Shown here: positions 60,536-64,000 of the stretch, piece after piece
How the letters are laid out: each line of letters opens with the position of its first letter
Position numbering within the stretch: the stretch's first letter is position 1
Assembly: GCA_020091685.1 (NCBI GenBank)
Contig: CM034603.1
Location: forward strand, 7,761,683-7,825,682
Length of the DNA: 64,000 bases
Source of the DNA: Lutjanus erythropterus
Taxonomy: Eukaryota > Chordata > Actinopteri > Lutjaniformes > Lutjanidae
Reading direction: 5' to 3'
Program-made: the position numbers and the translations under genes
The notes under the pieces: generated by a model
Seen by the model: only the letters and a program-made list of their open reading frames with translations
Told to the model about the DNA's origin: nothing
Databases searched by the model: none

Positions 60536-61914
60536 TTCCTGTAATGTAATCATTTAGAATGAAGAAAACCTCCCACCGTATGCAGTATATGAATATACAA
60601 ATGCACATATATGATCCAATTACACACACACACACACATACAGACACATATGTTGCCTCTCATCTACAACCACTCACTCAGCTGAGGAACATCCACTGAA
60701 TATCTGGCCATGCAACACACAAAACACACTGTACTGTGCATGCACGTTCCCATTTGCAGAGATGAGATACACAAATCCTCCCACTCACGCACACACATAC
60801 ACACACACACGTTCACAAAGGAGCAAATTGTTTACCACCTGCCTGTTTCCCAGCACTCTGGTTGACAAGTGCTGTTGACTTGTCAAACTGAGATTCTGTG
60901 CACAGGGCTGCACTCGTATCCTCAGCAGGTTTGTGTTCTCTGCCAGCAAACACAAATATCACCCACATTGTAAAAAATGTATTCAGGATTGATTAATTTG
61001 AGGTTCTAAACCCGCCGAGGTCTGGGTGGTAAACTCTCCGCCAAAAGGATTAAAGGATTACCAGCGATGCTTCGACCAGTATTTTTCAACAGCTTTTTAC
61101 TTTATATATCCTGACAATTCCTGTCTAATTGGCATTCACACGGACAGCTGCGGTAAAAAGGACTTTCACCTCTGGAGGGGGTGGAGTGGAGAGACGACGG
61201 AGCTAACAGAGGAATGCCACTCAATTTTCAGACTGATCTACGTCCAGGGTCCTCCAGGGGTTTATTCCAATCCTAGAGCCAAATGAGAAAAATGGATTTC
61301 TCTTACCAGCACCCACGCTAATGAAAACATCTCAGCTGCCGGCCTGTAAGGAGCGTGATATTTCCAGACTCAACATGTCAGGATCCAAGATTTCTGTTAT
61401 TTCTGCTTTCTAGAACAGTTTAATCAGTGTGATTTAGGGTGATATTAGAATAGAGTGAAGCCCAGAGCCGGCGCACACCAGACAGTGATTGGTGTACTGG
61501 CTTCAGGTGAGAATCGTCTGATGTAACAGGACTGATCAGACCAAGTTGGATCAGGTCTGTTCCATTCTGGCTCAGTGTGCTGACGGTCGGTAGATAAAAT
61601 CATGCAGTGTGAGGTCTTTAACCACACTGAAGCATGAAAGTTCATCCATGGGAGTGGAAACAGAGAAGTTCTTCATCAGCAGATGGAGTTCACTGAGATG
61701 GATCTGTTGCAAGCAGCTGAGCTTCTTCTCATCTGCGTACAGGAAGCCCCAAAAGTCGTAAAAAGGCGGATCCATCTGCTGAGAATGCATGTTAACGATT
61801 CATCGCCATGACAACTAAGCAATCCTTGTGATGAAGTGGACCTTGAGGAAATGTTTGTTTGGATTTTTTGTCAGGAATCGGGACCAAATACACCCAAACA
61901 ACAAGCAAAGGGTA

Positions 61915-63465
61915 CAGTGCCTCTAAAAAGTATTCACCCCCTTGGATGTTTTCCCTTTTTATTGTTTTTATAGATGGATTCATGATAATTTGTGTTTTTT
62001 GACAAAAAAACAAAACAAAACAAAAAAAACTCCTTAATATCAACCTTAATATCAAAGTGACAGTGTCAATTAAATAAAAATATTAAATGTAAAATCAGTG
62101 ATTGCATAAATATTCACTCCCTTCAAGTCAGTATTTAGTAGATGCACCTTTGACCGCAATCACAGCACTGAGTCTGTGTGGGTAGGTCTCAATCAGGCTT
62201 GTACATCTGGAAATTGCAGTTTTACTCCCTTGTTCCTTGCAAAACTGCTGAAGTTCTGTCAGGTTGCACAGGGATACAGGCGTGAACAGCCCTTTTCAAG
62301 TCCAGCCACAAATTCTCTGCGGGATTGCGGTCTGGGCTTTGACTCCCCCACTCCACAGCATTCACCTCGTTGACTTTAAACCATTTCTGTGTAGCTTTCG
62401 GTGTGTGCTTCGCGTCATTGCCTTGCTGGAAAATAAATCTTCTCCCAAGTCGTAGCTCTCTTGCAAACTGAATCAGATTATCCTCCAGGATTTCCCTATA
62501 TTTTGCTGCATTCATTTGAACCTCTACCTTTATAAGCCCTCCAGGGCCTGCTGCCGAGCAGCATCCCAGCATGATGCTGCTACCATCAGGCTTCACAGTG
62601 AGGATGGTGTGTTTGTGATGGTTTGCAGTGTTTGGCACACCAAAGAACCTTCTTCTACTTGACCACGGAGTCTCCCACATGCCTTTGGGTGAGCTCAAGT
62701 TGAGATTTAATGAGCTTTCTTCAACAGCAGTTTTCTCTCCCATAAAGCTTTGACCGGTGAAGAACCTGGCCAACAGTTGTTGTATGCAGAGTCTCTCCCA
62801 TCTCAGCTCCTGAAGCTTTTAACTTGTTCAGAGTAGTCATAGATGTCTTGGTACCCTGCTTCATTAGTCTTCTTCTTGCATGGTCACTCAGTTTGTGAGA
62901 ACAACCTGCTCTAGGCACATTTACACATGTACAATATTCCTTCCATTTATTAATGATGGATTTAACTGAACTCCAGGCGATGTTCAGTGCCTTGGAATTT
63001 TTTTTGTATCCACCCCCTGACTTATACTTTTAAATAACCTTTCCTCAGAGTTGCTTGGAGTGTTCTTTTGTCTTTATGGTGTAATTGTAGCCAGGAATAC
63101 TGATGACTGGACCTTCCAGACACACAGCTGTCTTTACTACAGTCACTTGAGACACATTCGCTGCACTGAGGTGATCTCCATTTCACTAATTGTGAGACTA
63201 CAAGCAGCAATTGGCTGGACCTCTGTTGAATTAGGTCAGTCATTTTACAGTGGGTGACTATTTATGCAATGACTTATTTTATATTTTATATTTTTAATAA
63301 ATTAACATTACTCTGTAGAAATCTGTTTTCACTTTGACATTAAAGAGGGGTTTGTTTGGTAAATTTCTGAGTCAGAAAAGCCAAATTATATCGACCATGA
63401 TTCAGTTTATAAAAGCAATAAAAAGGGAAACCATCCAAGGGGGTGAATACTTTTTATAGGCACTG
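61915..63465 (-). mobile_element. Tc1-like DNA transposon, complete ends, dead transposase
   Basis: Flanked by TA on both sides (61913-61914 and 63466-63467). The left end cagtgcctctaaaaagtatt, cacccccttgg is the inverted match of the right end ccaagggggtgaatactttt, tataggcactg. The similarity continues inward for about 60 bp (tttccctttttattgttttt against aaaagcaataaaaagggaaa). At about 1.55 kb it has the usual size of a fish Tc1 element. Cut-and-paste transposition into TA is family knowledge. The transposase on the minus strand is broken. Confidence 0.92.
62222..62918 (-). pseudogene. Tc1-like transposase, inactivated
   Basis: The minus strand carries two overlapping fragments in different frames. 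One (62918 to 62721) has the N-terminal DNA-binding part (CSHKLSDHARRRLMKQ, TLNKLKASGAEMGETLHTTT). The other (62773 to 62222) has the catalytic part (NTANHHKHTILTVKPDGSSI, NAAKYREILEDNLIQFAREL, QQGNDAKHTPKATQKWF, SPDRNPAENLWLDLKRAV). The second catalytic Asp, normally in QQDND, is Gly. The third residue, Glu in NPAENLW, is kept. Near 62634-62645 the DNA jumps from the word encoding KKVLW directly to PNTA, deleting the segment that holds the first catalytic Asp. A frame change separates the two halves. Confidence 0.88.
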
Positions 63466-64000
63466 TAAATCTGTGTGGTCAACTGAGGGAGAGTTAGTTT
63501 ATAATCCAATTCTTTGGGTTTTAGTGCAGAGCTACAGAGCACCTGGAGATAATCTTACTCTTATGAAGCTCACTGTCCTCTAGGCTTCTCTACAGTCCGT
63601 GATCCCCTCATTTTTCCATGTATTCTCTCCTATAAATAAACATATTTCCTCCATTTCTTGGTCTTTTTTTCATGCAAACAGCTGCATAAACAATCAATGC
63701 ACTCGGACTGAATAGTTTGTTTTGGTAAAGGAACACAAAAGTTGATGTTATCACAGGATTTCAGGCATTGCCTGGCGCAACTTGTAGTCGCATCTGTCAT
63801 CCAGTGTGTTGTCTCCACTTTCTAACTGTCAAGGGTGAAAACTCACTATGTGTGAAGTGTTTTGCAAGTTTTAATCATTTTAAGATGTGGTCCCAGCTCA
63901 GCCCATGTCTTCCTAGCAATTATTCCTATAGTTGGTGATTTCGCACCCCCAGATTTATGGATGCCCCTGGGCTGAAAACCTCCTCCTCCCGGTGGTCCAA

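Overview
The window looks like teleost fish nuclear DNA. It is intron-rich and AT-rich, with long CA/GT microsatellites, Tc1/mariner elements and several families of short interspersed and foldback repeats typical of ray-finned fish. Nearly all of the recognisable protein-coding sequence belongs to one gene on the + strand, a fish delta-2 catenin (CTNND2 / NPRAP, p120-catenin family of armadillo proteins). The identification rests on nine internal exons whose translations closely follow vertebrate CTNND2 in order. Each exon has canonical AG/GT borders and all intron phases are compatible.

Layout. The gene enters from the left (1-7224 is intron). Exons are 7225-7341, 19392-19543, 20575-20748, 24022-24167, 26154-26395, 28077-28208 and 31807-32050 (N-terminal coiled-coil-distal, Ser/Pro/Tyr-rich region), then 54000-54132 and 59857-60070 (first armadillo repeats). 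The gene leaves on the right: 60071-64000 is intron, and the remaining armadillo repeats and the C-terminal PDZ ligand lie outside. The nine exons add up to 1554 nt (518 codons) with an open frame throughout. Neither the start codon nor the stop codon is in the window. Whether this is the a or b fish paralogue cannot be told from here.

The most interesting coding observation is a tenth, unannotated-looking exon at 36060-36116. It is 57 nt long, phase 2 on both sides, with a strong pyrimidine tract and a weak donor. It would insert 19 residues (YDPEFLVWNQNQAEQRMTK) immediately before the first armadillo repeat, inside an otherwise 22 kb intron. Its form is that of a regulated cassette exon.

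The introns hold the rest: a complete but dead Tc1-like transposon with long terminal inverted repeats (61915-63465), a second internally deleted Tc1 relic (33565-34175), a LINE 3' remnant (about 17985-18535), a BED-finger hAT fragment (37331-37531, minus strand), a tRNA-derived SINE-like family (three copies), several foldback or MITE-like families, a tandem satellite with an inverted unit (51063-51535), a minisatellite preceded by a 50-bp hairpin (30166-30535), and many dinucleotide arrays. No rRNA, true tRNA, CRISPR or bacterial feature was seen, and no second independent gene could be supported. Family names for repeats come from recognised motifs and internal comparison of copies, not from a database search.
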